DNA of 64,000 nt, taken from Chloroflexota bacterium (GTDB lineage: Bacteria; Chloroflexota; Anaerolineae; Caldilineales; Caldilineaceae). Both the position numbers and the translations under genes were made by a program. Each line of letters begins with the position of its first letter. Positions within the stretch are counted from its first letter, which is position 1. Where the stretch lies: positions 218,318 through 282,317 of the forward strand of contig BOKO01000007.1 in NCBI GenBank assembly GCA_016861025.1, read 5' to 3'. Shown here piece by piece: positions 48,137 through 57,209 of the stretch. Under the pieces are notes generated by a model. That model worked only from the letters and a program-made list of their open reading frames with translations. It was not told where the DNA came from and ran no database searches.

Positions 48137-49552
48137 TCACGACACCGAACCGACAAGGTCTTTTTTGGAGACCAAACCACTGCGAAACGATATGCCCCAA
48201 AACGCCAGAATGGCAGCTAGTAGAGCAACAGTTTTACTCCAATCGCTAAGATACCAAAGGATACCCCCGCTAATCATCGCACAAATGAATGGCAATGCAA
48301 GAGGCTGCCAAAATCGGATATGAGCTACTTGATCATTTACAAAAAATAAATTCTGCAAAAACCCTATTACTTCGATGCTGACAACGGCTATTGCTGCACC
48401 CAACAATCCTAAACGGGCGATCAACGCCAGGTTGAGCCCGATTCCGATAATACTGTTGACTGCTGCAATTCGCAGCGTAAGGCGCTCATTGTTGCTTGCC
48501 AGAAGAATTCGATATAACAGGCGGCTAAGAAAAGCTGGCACGATAGCAATCGCCAAAATCTGTGCAATTTGCACGGAGTCAGAGTATGACTCTGAAAACA
48601 ACAAGTGAATCATTGGTTCAGCAGTGCTGATCACGATAAACGTAATCGGAACAGAAAAAAACCAGACCAACCGCATTAGTTGGGTGATAATTTCGGGCAT
48701 CCGCTGAGGGGATGAGGAATGTATCCTTGTCAAACTAGGAAAAATCGACTCCATGGCTGCTGGTGCAAGGAGCAAAATCACACCTATTACCATCGCCCCT
48801 GTTGAATACACCCCAACATCTTCAACCGTAGCAAAGCCAGAGAGGATCACTTTGTCCACCTGCTTAAACGTAACGCCCAGCACCCCAATCATTGCCAGAG
48901 GAAATGCCTGAGGAATGAGACGAAAAACCTTTTGAAAACTCCCATTGCGTGTTGGGGCTGGTGCAAACGTGCGCAAAATAACATAATAAACCAGACAAGT
49001 AATTCCGTAGTACACTCCGAGCAACAGAAAGATCGCTCCTAACGAAATGCCCATAGAAATCAAAAAGAGCGAGATTGCCACCCGGAGTAAAGTTAAAGGA
49101 ATTCGGATACCTGCAATCCATTCCATTCGTTCAATGCCTTTAATGGTCGCTTCCAATAGAAGCGACCAAGTATTCAATGGCAGCACAAACAAAGCTATTA
49201 ACCAAAGCAAGTGAGTAATGGATGGCGGGTAGTTGAAGAAACTAACGATAATTCCAAGGAATGTAGATGTTATTGCAATACTGCCAACTGTCACCAGAGC
49301 AGCATCGGTTGTGAGCTGAAGAAGTTTAGAACGATCTTTAGATATCTCTCGTAACAAAAAAAGATCAAATCCCCAAATGGCAAAAGGTGATGCGATAAAA
49401 AGCCATGAGAGAGCGATGCTATATTCACCCATTGCACTCGCACCAAGAGTACGAGCAATGTACCAGGGTAGCAGAAACCCTATAGACCTTTCCAGGATTA
49501 TGACAGAAACAAGCGCGATCGAATTTTTAGCTACCCGTCCCCTTGTATTCAT
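48137..49552 (-). CDS. Wzx-type oligosaccharide flippase
   Basis: A 471-aa polytopic protein of the MATE-like polysaccharide-transport superfamily (PST). Twelve to fourteen hydrophobic segments run through the protein; the N-terminus shows NSIALVSVIILERSIGFLLPWYIA, a typical PST first helix and loop (read in parts). It would flip undecaprenyl-linked glycan units across the membrane. The ATG overlaps the stop of the upstream AlkP-fold gene by one base (TGATG). A GTG one codon earlier is possible. The glycosyltransferase at 46928 follows by 3 bp. Confidence 0.86.
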   Translation of the reverse strand: MNTRGRVAKNSIALVSVIILERSIGFLLPWYIARTLGASAMGEYSIALSWLFIASPFAIWGFDLFLLREISKDRSKLLQLTTDAALVTVGSIAITSTFLGIIVSFFNYPPSITHLLWLIALFVLPLNTWSLLLEATIKGIERMEWIAGIRIPLTLLRVAISLFLISMGISLGAIFLLLGVYYGITCLVYYVILRTFAPAPTRNGSFQKVFRLIPQAFPLAMIGVLGVTFKQVDKVILSGFATVEDVGVYSTGAMVIGVILLLAPAAMESIFPSLTRIHSSSPQRMPEIITQLMRLVWFFSVPITFIVISTAEPMIHLLFSESYSDSVQIAQILAIAIVPAFLSRLLYRILLASNNERLTLRIAAVNSIIGIGLNLALIARLGLLGAAIAVVSIEVIGFLQNLFFVNDQVAHIRFWQPLALPFICAMISGGILWYLSDWSKTVALLAAILAFWGISFRSGLVSKKDLVGSVS

Positions 49553-51258
49553 CACAAATACCCAAGGTCTTGAAGACGTTGCTGAACTAACTCTTCTTCT
49601 TCAGGGCTATAAATATATTGAGGTTTTGGTGGACTTGCAGCTACATCACGATATATTTGACTTTGCATCGGGTTCACAAAAATATCAAGCAACTTGCCAT
49701 CAACGTCATCTGGAATTGCACACCCCATGGCCGCCAAAATAGTTGGGGCAACATCTATAATTTCTGCCCCTGTCACCTCGTGCGCTCTTCTTACACCAGG
49801 ACCAAGAGCACAGAAAATGCCATTGTGTGCATGATTGCCAGAATACGGATATGATGAACCAAAGACAACTTCTGAATCCCCATTCAATGAACCATCTAAT
49901 AAGAAGTTCTCTTCTGTATTTTGCTGCTCTCTCATAGGATCCAAAATCAAATCTGGGGCAAGCTCAACAAAAGGACCATGATATAATTCTTCCCTAAAAT
50001 AAACAGCTGCAAAAACAGGTTTATGAGTCAGTGGATCAACCAATGATGTCAGTTGTTGACGTAGAGATTGGCGTAGCTCCTCGTATTCAAGCCCAGGGCT
50101 CACAATACCTTCGGGTTCTCGCTCGCGCATATTGATCCGCACCCCACCATCGAGCCCGAAATAAGCGAAAGTGCGACTCCAGTCAATCATGTTTGTAAAC
50201 GATGTAGATTGGATTTGGCTTAACTTGACTGCGTCGAGTTTTAATTTTTGTTTGATTTTACGAATTAAAGACACCTTGTGAAGATAATTGGCTATAGCCA
50301 GTGAATTTGACCAAAAGTTCTTCGTTGACTTAATAGACAACAAACCTTGCTGGCGAAGCCAACGGTTGACAAAAAATTTCCGTGCACAACCGTTGAAACC
50401 ATGATCAGAGATAAGAAATACCAAGGCATCTTCTGGAATGTGCAGAAGAATCTGAGCAAGCCCCAAATCCAGTGTTTGATAGTGAGCTAACAATTCGTTC
50501 TGAAACTTGGGGTCTACATCACTTAAGGGAGAATCACCTCGTTTTGTATCTTCCCAAAGGAAGTGCTGTAGACGATCTGGACCTACAAAAACCGCAGAGA
50601 AGAAATCCCACTTTTTCCATTTTAGTAGATGTAGCGCCACTGCTTGCTGCTGACCGGTGAAAACACGAACATTCTCAATCAAGCGCGCCTTATCATCGCT
50701 CGGGCCTGTTACGTCTGTAATATAGGAGTGGAATTTTTTGAGTAATTCTTCCTTAAGAGTTGGTGGAAAGGTGAATTCGCTATCGATGCTTGGAGTCAAC
50801 ATTCCACCTATCAGGAATCCGTTTACCGGAGCAGGAGGGTATGTGTAGGGGACGTTGAGAAGACCAATGTGGTATCTTTCCCCAAGCACCTCCCAGAATC
50901 GAGTGGCGCGTACAGAAGACGCGTTGGTTAGAGACATTGCATAACTATGTGCGTCTGTACGAGCGACGAATCCATACACGCTATGTTTACCGGGATTTAC
51001 TCCCGTACTAAACGACGCCCATGCGACTGAACTCTCAGGACGCATTGTGGAACGCAAATACCCATAGCTCCCCTCTTGTACAAATCGGGCGAGTGTGGGC
51101 AACTTACCTTCCAACACCCAAGGACGAAGCAATCTCCAATCAGCTCCATCCCATCCTATCACAACCACTTTTTTATAAGGTGCGTTTACAGCGTTATGAT
51201 CTATCAGACTGCTCACAGGTGTTCTTACCCCAGTAAAAGAATCGATGTTGTGACTCAA
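49552..51258 (-). CDS. AlkP-superfamily phosphodiesterase-type protein (Ser nucleophile)
   Basis: A 568-aa cytoplasmic-looking protein of the type I phosphodiesterase/nucleotide pyrophosphatase branch. The two-metal site is complete by eye: Asp37 in IGWDGADW, the nucleophile position Ser76 in RPESSVAW, DRLQH (Asp/His), SDHG and NHAHNG His. The canonical residue is Thr; here it is Ser, as in alkaline phosphatase proper. The start is uncertain: TTG 51258 or GTG 51216, neither with a strong ribosome site. Its stop overlaps the flippase start, so the two are coupled. Probable role is phospho-group or phosphodiester chemistry on a glycan precursor (inference). Confidence 0.8.
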   Translation of the reverse strand: MSHNIDSFTGVRTPVSSLIDHNAVNAPYKKVVVIGWDGADWRLLRPWVLEGKLPTLARFVQEGSYGYLRSTMRPESSVAWASFSTGVNPGKHSVYGFVARTDAHSYAMSLTNASSVRATRFWEVLGERYHIGLLNVPYTYPPAPVNGFLIGGMLTPSIDSEFTFPPTLKEELLKKFHSYITDVTGPSDDKARLIENVRVFTGQQQAVALHLLKWKKWDFFSAVFVGPDRLQHFLWEDTKRGDSPLSDVDPKFQNELLAHYQTLDLGLAQILLHIPEDALVFLISDHGFNGCARKFFVNRWLRQQGLLSIKSTKNFWSNSLAIANYLHKVSLIRKIKQKLKLDAVKLSQIQSTSFTNMIDWSRTFAYFGLDGGVRINMREREPEGIVSPGLEYEELRQSLRQQLTSLVDPLTHKPVFAAVYFREELYHGPFVELAPDLILDPMREQQNTEENFLLDGSLNGDSEVVFGSSYPYSGNHAHNGIFCALGPGVRRAHEVTGAEIIDVAPTILAAMGCAIPDDVDGKLLDIFVNPMQSQIYRDVAASPPKPQYIYSPEEEELVQQRLQDLGYL

Positions 51259-51438
51259 AACTGATTGGACATGAGAAGCCGCCGATCACGGAGTCTTGAC
51301 AGCAACCATGCAGATTGAAATGGCTAAGAGTGCACAACCTATAGAGCGGAAGGTGGACACGCTTTCGGCGGGTATGCATTCAACCACCATATCCATAATG
51401 TTATGTCAATGAAAATATGACTGTCGGAGAAATATACT

Positions 51439-53136
51439 TTACGAAAGGTATCCAAGACTGCGAAGCCGATCCTCGAGCATCGATTGCTCGGTTTCAGATA
51501 AGAGTTGAACATTCAGATCTGTGGTTTCAACAAATGATTGATATTGAATCGGGTGGGTGTCCAGGAATGTAGGAGAATATACTGACGAGATCACTTCACC
51601 GTCAAATGCATCGGGAATTGGTACATTCAGTTCGTAAAGAATGGTTGGTGGGACATCGAGAAGACGAAGATGTTCAATTTTCCCTCTCTGAGAAATGTTT
51701 GGACCTGCTAACGCAAACATGCCATTCTGCCGATGCTCGCCACTCCTCATAGGGTAAGGATGTTTCTCAATTAAGTTCTTGCCAGCCATAGAACTGGCTC
51801 CTAGATATTCAGGATCAAGAACTAGAATCACATCAGGAAAATTTTCGACATATCTACCAGAGTAAATTTCCTCGCGACGATACGCTGCAGTCACCACCTT
51901 TTGACCCGTTTCAGGGTTTTGGATGGTCATCGACTCTTCAATAATTGAATCACGGAGTTTCTCATATGCCCTGCCCGGCTCCACAATTCCTTCACGAAAG
52001 ACCCCTTTTTGATTAATTTCTATTCCGCATATTTGGAAATATATCGGAACAAAGAAAGCCTGTGTATTGCTCCAGTCAATAATTGAAGGGCTTAATGACT
52101 GAGCAAACGTTGTTGCAGAATCTTGTAGGCCCTGGGGAATGATTCGGCGTAGTAACGCTTTCATCTGTGGCTGCCGTCCGATCCATACACGCCACTGTTC
52201 AAAGTCAAAAGAACCTCTTCGGCTCCGGCGCTTTAGCAAGCCCTGTTCCTCAAGCCATATATTAACATAAAAACGCCAGCGCTGGGCAGGGCCAAACCCA
52301 TGGTCTGACATTAACATGATCGTTGCTTCATCACCTGCCCAACTGGCCAATTGTCCAATTGCATCATCAATTTCTCGGATACAGCTAATCACTTCCGACA
52401 TAACATCTGGATTGCATCGTTTATTAACGAGAAGCTGGTCATGATTACATATCACAGCTTCAATATAATGCCAGAAAAAATGGAAAAGTCTATCCGTCCC
52501 AGTGAACACCATCATGGCAAAATCCCATGGCGGCTCATCATCCCATATCTTCAGGAGCGTGCTTGTCTGCACTTTGGTCATTCTTCGAATGTCCCTGATC
52601 ATTTCGTGCTCTGAGGGGAAATGATGCAGTCGAAAAGATTGACCATCGCGGATAAAGTCGACATCAATAACGTAGTCCTCACTAATCTTGCTCCTGAGTT
52701 CTGGGGGATACACAAAATCTGCCTGTGTTGACGGCGTCAGCATCCCGGTAATCATGTGGCCGTTAACGACTGCGGCAGGATATGTCATCGGAACATTCAC
52801 AATGCTAAGTCGTTTGCCAGATCTACTCAATACCTCCCACAAGGTCAATTCCTGTTGTACTGATGTTACAAATCCTTTTCCTGTCATCTCGTAATTGTAG
52901 CGATCCCGAGTCTGAAAGGAGATAATTCCATGCTGGCCAGGATTCTGCCCGGTTATGAAGCTACTCCATGCAGCAGCTGTGAATGGGGGTATAGTTGATT
53001 CAAGATGACCCCAGCAACCTCGGCTAAGAATAGAGTGCAAATTAGGCATGTATCCGTGCTGAATCAGCGGCATGAACACGTCAAATGTACCGCCGTCAAG
53101 ACCAATTACCAGGAGCCTTCGATTCATTCCGTCCAT
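51439..53136 (-). CDS. AlkP-superfamily phosphodiesterase-type protein (Thr nucleophile)
   Basis: A 565-aa member of the same family as its neighbours. Asp14 in IGLDGGTFD, nucleophile Thr53 in PPFTAAAW, TGTDRLFHFFW (Asp/His), LMSDHGFG and GEHRQNG supply a full two-metal site. No signal peptide, so cytoplasmic or peripheral. ATG 53136 (or 53127) follows no strong ribosome site. It lies 15 bp after the TolB-like lipoprotein gene and before a 180-bp gap that separates it from the next AlkP gene; that gap has no gene. Possible activities are phosphodiesterase or phosphotransferase on nucleotide-sugar or lipid-linked substrates. Confidence 0.82.
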   Translation of the reverse strand: MDGMNRRLLVIGLDGGTFDVFMPLIQHGYMPNLHSILSRGCWGHLESTIPPFTAAAWSSFITGQNPGQHGIISFQTRDRYNYEMTGKGFVTSVQQELTLWEVLSRSGKRLSIVNVPMTYPAAVVNGHMITGMLTPSTQADFVYPPELRSKISEDYVIDVDFIRDGQSFRLHHFPSEHEMIRDIRRMTKVQTSTLLKIWDDEPPWDFAMMVFTGTDRLFHFFWHYIEAVICNHDQLLVNKRCNPDVMSEVISCIREIDDAIGQLASWAGDEATIMLMSDHGFGPAQRWRFYVNIWLEEQGLLKRRSRRGSFDFEQWRVWIGRQPQMKALLRRIIPQGLQDSATTFAQSLSPSIIDWSNTQAFFVPIYFQICGIEINQKGVFREGIVEPGRAYEKLRDSIIEESMTIQNPETGQKVVTAAYRREEIYSGRYVENFPDVILVLDPEYLGASSMAGKNLIEKHPYPMRSGEHRQNGMFALAGPNISQRGKIEHLRLLDVPPTILYELNVPIPDAFDGEVISSVYSPTFLDTHPIQYQSFVETTDLNVQLLSETEQSMLEDRLRSLGYLS

Positions 53137-53151
53137 GTTCTCGTTTCGACT

Positions 53152-54192
53152 CTACTTCGCATCACACCAAACAGGCCACTTGTTTAATGAGTCGCTGCTT
53201 TTAATCTTGTTGACTACACCTGTACGAATGTCCACTAGATTAATTTCCCATCCACTGACAAGCTCCTGGCTGTAAAATATTCCTTCACTTCGGAGCCAAC
53301 CTGGTATTACCTCATCGGCTATATCGTTGACTACTGCTTGTAATTCACTGCCATCTGCTCGCATTATGTAGATGTCATTAGTGCCTTGCCGATCGGATTG
53401 GAAAGCGATATACTGACCGTTCTGCGACATACGCGGATACGCATCAACCGAACTGCTCTTTGTGAGATTCACTACATTCTCAAGAGAGATAGCACCGCCG
53501 GAATGGATGAGATCAGCGATATAGATATCCCAACTCCCGTCACCAAGCCCTGAAAATACGAGTTGTCTACCGTCAGGCGACCAGGAAGGACTAACAACAC
53601 TCCATCCTGGTGAATAGCAACCGAGCGAATCACCTTCAGGGGATGTGAAGCAAATTTGGAAAAGTCCATCTGGATTCGCTTGATAAGCGATTATCTCGCC
53701 GGTGGGGGACCAAGCCGGCGCCCATTTCATCAATCCCGGAGTCAGATCCTCTTCCGAAAAGAGTGGCCGCCTATTGTGTCCCTCTTGATCCATAAGATAT
53801 AGCCCGAAATCTTCCGAATTGTCTTGTTTGGCTGCAAAGACCATTTGCTGGCAATCGGGCGACCATGAAGGTTCAAATGAAGGGGTCATTCCGATAAGTC
53901 GAATCTCCTGACCAGTCTGCAAATCAATTCTATGTATCTGCAGCGAACCTGAATCCCCCGAGTGAAAAGCAAGAATACCGTCAGGCAAAGACGAAGTCAG
54001 TGGGCTGTCAAAGGCGCTGTGCTCAGGCGCCAAGAGCGGAGAAATGGGGGAAAATCCCTGAGCATTTTCCACTGCCGAGTCGCTCTGCCTGCCAGGCTCG
54101 CTTTGTGTGCAGCCAGAAAGTGCAAATAATATTGCCAGGCACAAACTGAAAGCGAAACGAGACGCCTTTGTATACTCATTAACAGTTTTCAC
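53152..54192 (-). CDS. TolB-like beta-propeller lipoprotein
   Basis: A 346-aa exported lipoprotein: signal peptide with lipobox near ALSGC, then four to six PD40/WD40-like TolB repeats (LQTGQEIRLIGM ... SPDCQQMVFAAKQ, SWSPDGRQLVFSG, YIAFQSDRQGTNDIYIM). Such propellers bind proteins or carbohydrates at the outside of the membrane. The GTG 54192 start overlaps the stop of the upstream GT2 gene (GTGA), with CAGGAG 11 bp upstream inside that gene. It is followed by an AlkP gene after 15 bp. A role as a surface assembly or recognition factor is inferred from context. Confidence 0.82.
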   Translation of the reverse strand: MKTVNEYTKASRFAFSLCLAILFALSGCTQSEPGRQSDSAVENAQGFSPISPLLAPEHSAFDSPLTSSLPDGILAFHSGDSGSLQIHRIDLQTGQEIRLIGMTPSFEPSWSPDCQQMVFAAKQDNSEDFGLYLMDQEGHNRRPLFSEEDLTPGLMKWAPAWSPTGEIIAYQANPDGLFQICFTSPEGDSLGCYSPGWSVVSPSWSPDGRQLVFSGLGDGSWDIYIADLIHSGGAISLENVVNLTKSSSVDAYPRMSQNGQYIAFQSDRQGTNDIYIMRADGSELQAVVNDIADEVIPGWLRSEGIFYSQELVSGWEINLVDIRTGVVNKIKSSDSLNKWPVWCDAK

Positions 54193-55064
54193 GTGTCAAA
54201 TAACTCCTGTTGCCAATCGATTCCGTTTAGTCTGGAAGCTGCATATAATGCTTTCAATTTCACCACTGTCATTTTTGCATCGAGCCAGGCCATTTGCAGG
54301 TCTCGCTTCAAGAATACATCGGGGGGCAAATCCGTCCATATCAGGCGACGGGCAGTTCCCATTGCGAGAGACCAAGGGTTAAGTCCGTTTTTTTGACGAA
54401 CAAGAAACGCCCAAAAATACCAATTATATATTGTCCGTTGAAGTGAAGCAAGATCATCGGTCCGTTGATGGTATACCCTCGCATCTGGATGATACGCTAG
54501 TCGATAACCACTGTGCGTTAGTCGAAACCCAATATCCATGTCCTCAGCATTTGTACGAAGTCTTGTACTGAACCCGCCTATTCGACGCAGCGATTCCGTC
54601 CGATAAGACATGTTGAGCCCAAATAGAAAATCGACTCGATCTTTGGATTTGCTACCATGATGTTGGCTTGCATGCCGTTTTCGCCAACGATCTGCCAGGG
54701 AAGACTCATTCGCTTCGATGCCTGCACCTCCTACGCCAACAACTTCCGCCTCTGTATACCCACTCAACAGATTCTGAAGCCAATCTCGATCTGCTTTGGC
54801 GTCAACGTCGATGAAGGCGATTATTTCCCCACTGGCGACGGCGACTGCTGTGTTGCGAGCAGCCGCCAAACCGAGATTCCTTTTGTGTTCAATCAAGATT
54901 ACTGGAAATTGGCGGATTATTGAATTACTGTTATCAGTCGAACCGTCATTAACTACGATTATTTCGTCGGCCGGTCTAGATTGGGAAAGGACAGATACAA
55001 TAGATTGCTCCACAAAGTGCATGCCATTGTAGCAAGGAATTGCAACTGAAACGCGCATTTGCAT
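54189..55064 (-). CDS. Family 2 glycosyltransferase
   Basis: A 291-aa GT-A-fold enzyme: SVAIPCYNGMHFVEQSIVSVL, VVNDGSTDNSN and AFIDVDAKADRDWL (DxD) are intact; FSTRLRTNAEDMDIGFRL carries the acceptor-side ED motif. A C-terminal tail has no clear membrane helix. Start at 55064 (or 55058) because the upstream GT2 gene stops at 55070; the frame to 55148 belongs to that gene's overlap. Translationally coupled to the TolB-like gene via GTGA. Likely adds one sugar to a lipid-linked glycan. Confidence 0.84.
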   Translation of the reverse strand: MQMRVSVAIPCYNGMHFVEQSIVSVLSQSRPADEIIVVNDGSTDNSNSIIRQFPVILIEHKRNLGLAAARNTAVAVASGEIIAFIDVDAKADRDWLQNLLSGYTEAEVVGVGGAGIEANESSLADRWRKRHASQHHGSKSKDRVDFLFGLNMSYRTESLRRIGGFSTRLRTNAEDMDIGFRLTHSGYRLAYHPDARVYHQRTDDLASLQRTIYNWYFWAFLVRQKNGLNPWSLAMGTARRLIWTDLPPDVFLKRDLQMAWLDAKMTVVKLKALYAASRLNGIDWQQELFDT

Positions 55065-55069
55065 TCTAT

Positions 55070-55957
55070 CTAAGAAGAAAGACCGCCTTGCACGGCGCCG
55101 AAACACCAGGCTAGTTTGCTCACCCACACACCAGGGAAAAACTTCCATCTATTGGGTATCTGCGCATACGAAATTGAGCGCACTGCTGCTGCAGATGCAA
55201 TTAGTGGAGCGGCGAGCAAAAGGAGCCATAAGTGGCGAAACACTAAGGGTGAACGTGGGCTAGACGAATCAATGTTACTTTTGTTATTGTTGACTTTAGG
55301 TGAAAATTGCCCATAGTGAATAGCATGGCGAAGCATTGACTTGAAAGTTGTGCGTCTCTCAACGTGGGTGACAACTGCCCGTGGCTCAAAAAATAGACGA
55401 TAACCTTGATTGCGCATGCGCATGGTCCATTCCGTATCCTCTCCCGCGGGTAGAGGGAAATTCTCGTTCATATAACCTGCCTGGGCAACCACCTCGCGAT
55501 GTAAGCCAAGGTTGAGGGTTGGCAAGTGGTCGCGTTCACCAGGAGCAGCAGTAGCAAGGAACTTGTAAAACCAACTTAGATTGTCGCATGCAGACCAATA
55601 ATTGTCCGTGTCAAATGTTACGCCGCCACCCAATACCCTAACTTGTCCAGAAAGAAGAGGTGCTGTCAAACGAACCAACCAATCGATAGAAGGCACACAA
55701 TCGGAGTCAGTGAAACATAAGATATCACCTTTCGCTTCTTTTATACCAAGATTACGATTATGTGCAGCACTTGTAGGTTTTCCAGTGTTGACGAACCGCA
55801 CCAGATGATCTTCCTTGATATTTCCAGGTTGATCCAGACCAACCACCAGAACCTCGACCTGACTCAAATCAATAGTTTGGGCGTGGAGTGCATTGAGTGT
55901 ATAGGCAATTGTTTGAGAATTCAAACTTGGAATAATAACCGATATCTGTTGGCGCAT
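55070..55957 (-). CDS. Family 2 glycosyltransferase
   Basis: A 295-aa GT-A enzyme: SVIIPSLNSQTIAYTLNAL, TSAAHNRNLGIKEAKGDILCFTDSDCVPS (containing the DSD metal motif) and PAGEDTEWTMRMRNQGYRL, the typical acceptor-side E-D motif. The last about 50 residues contain a hydrophobic stretch (HLWLLLLAAPLIASAAAV) that suggests membrane association. No ribosome site is clear at ATG 55957. It precedes another GT2 gene by 5 bp and follows a GT4 gene by 79 bp. Donor sugar unknown. Confidence 0.84.
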   Translation of the reverse strand: MRQQISVIIPSLNSQTIAYTLNALHAQTIDLSQVEVLVVGLDQPGNIKEDHLVRFVNTGKPTSAAHNRNLGIKEAKGDILCFTDSDCVPSIDWLVRLTAPLLSGQVRVLGGGVTFDTDNYWSACDNLSWFYKFLATAAPGERDHLPTLNLGLHREVVAQAGYMNENFPLPAGEDTEWTMRMRNQGYRLFFEPRAVVTHVERRTTFKSMLRHAIHYGQFSPKVNNNKSNIDSSSPRSPLVFRHLWLLLLAAPLIASAAAVRSISYAQIPNRWKFFPGVWVSKLAWCFGAVQGGLSS

Positions 55958-56036
55958 GATGACGACCGATTGTCAGTTCACCTTGAGACTAGAGTTTAAC
56001 AATCACAAATTTTCCATATCTCAAGGAGAATTTGTT

Positions 56037-57209
56037 TCACGAATCCGGAAAAGCAACCTCATATAAAGCTTCGACAAATACCCCGCCCAAGTGTTCAATA
56101 GTGAAATGTTCCATAAAGTATTTGTGGCCTTGGCTCCCTAATTGGCGTCTGTAATCTGGGTTGTTCTTCAAGAATCGAATTGACTCGGCAAGGGCTGAAG
56201 GATCAGCTCGTGGACATAGGTGTAGATGTTCACCATGACGAAAACTTGCTCGTACAGCAGGACCATCTCCAGTGAGAACAGGCTTCCCCATTGCTAACCC
56301 CTCGTAAATTTTGTTTTGCACTGTCATTAGTGATTGGGGAGTCGTACCGAAAGCCCCTAAACATACTTCAGATTGGGAAACCAGAACCTGCAGTTCTTTT
56401 ATGCCAAGCCATCCGATAAACTCGATGTTTGTAAGTTTGAGCGATTTTACCATTTGTTCTGCCTTATCTCGCTCAGGTCCATCTCCGACCAACATAAAAA
56501 CGATGGACTTATCGTCCGCTAATAGCTTTGCCGCTTCAACAATCGTTAAGACGCTATGGTTTGGAATAAATGTTCCGTAGTACAAGATCGGGAATCTATC
56601 ACTCGGAATCTGGATAGTAGGGAGTAAATTGAAGCGTGAGGTGTCAGCGCCAGTCGGAACCAAGAGAAAACGCGTGCTTGGTATGCCATGCATCTTTTCA
56701 AACCACGAAGCATACTCCTGTGTATCGATGATCAGTAAATCAGGTAAGCGACAGGCAAGGCGTTCAATATACTGGATTGCCTTAACAACAAAAGGGCTAG
56801 CTTTATCAAGATTGCGCTCCACAGCAATCAGATAAATTGACATGAAAATGTCCCACGCAAGTGGTTTTCGATATGTCCAAGTCAAAATTCGAGCAAGATA
56901 AACATCAAATTGACCTGGATACCCAACCACCATGATGTCATAGTCTTGCCTTATCTCCCAAAAACGCTTTAGCAAGCGAACATAAGTTCTCAAAACCCTC
57001 CACCAAAACCTGGGATGTCTCCAATGGTTAACAACCGCTTGCACTCTATCTTCAGTGTCATGCCACAAAGATTCGTGACACTCGATTACAACTGCTCCAT
57101 TACGTTGTAGGCCTTGTATCAAAATACGATTACGCGAATATTCATTCCGGTAAGCGCCAAAATAACACACACGTAGTGGAGACTTGGTGCGCAAGTAGCG
57201 ATTAGCCAT
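56037..57209 (-). CDS. Family 4 glycosyltransferase
   Basis: A 390-aa GT-B enzyme. RVCYFGAYRNEYSRNRILIQGL gives the N-terminal fold; the C-terminal half has LVPTGADTSRF, FPILYYGTFIPNH, KIYEGLAMGKPVLTGDGPAV (the conserved ExxAxGxPV donor region). A hydrophobic stretch near AWDIFMSIYLIAVE may help membrane contact. ATG 57209 overlaps the upstream AlkP stop by one base (TAATG). It probably extends the glycan made by the neighbouring GT2 enzymes. Confidence 0.87.
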   Translation of the reverse strand: MANRYLRTKSPLRVCYFGAYRNEYSRNRILIQGLQRNGAVVIECHESLWHDTEDRVQAVVNHWRHPRFWWRVLRTYVRLLKRFWEIRQDYDIMVVGYPGQFDVYLARILTWTYRKPLAWDIFMSIYLIAVERNLDKASPFVVKAIQYIERLACRLPDLLIIDTQEYASWFEKMHGIPSTRFLLVPTGADTSRFNLLPTIQIPSDRFPILYYGTFIPNHSVLTIVEAAKLLADDKSIVFMLVGDGPERDKAEQMVKSLKLTNIEFIGWLGIKELQVLVSQSEVCLGAFGTTPQSLMTVQNKIYEGLAMGKPVLTGDGPAVRASFRHGEHLHLCPRADPSALAESIRFLKNNPDYRRQLGSQGHKYFMEHFTIEHLGGVFVEALYEVAFPDS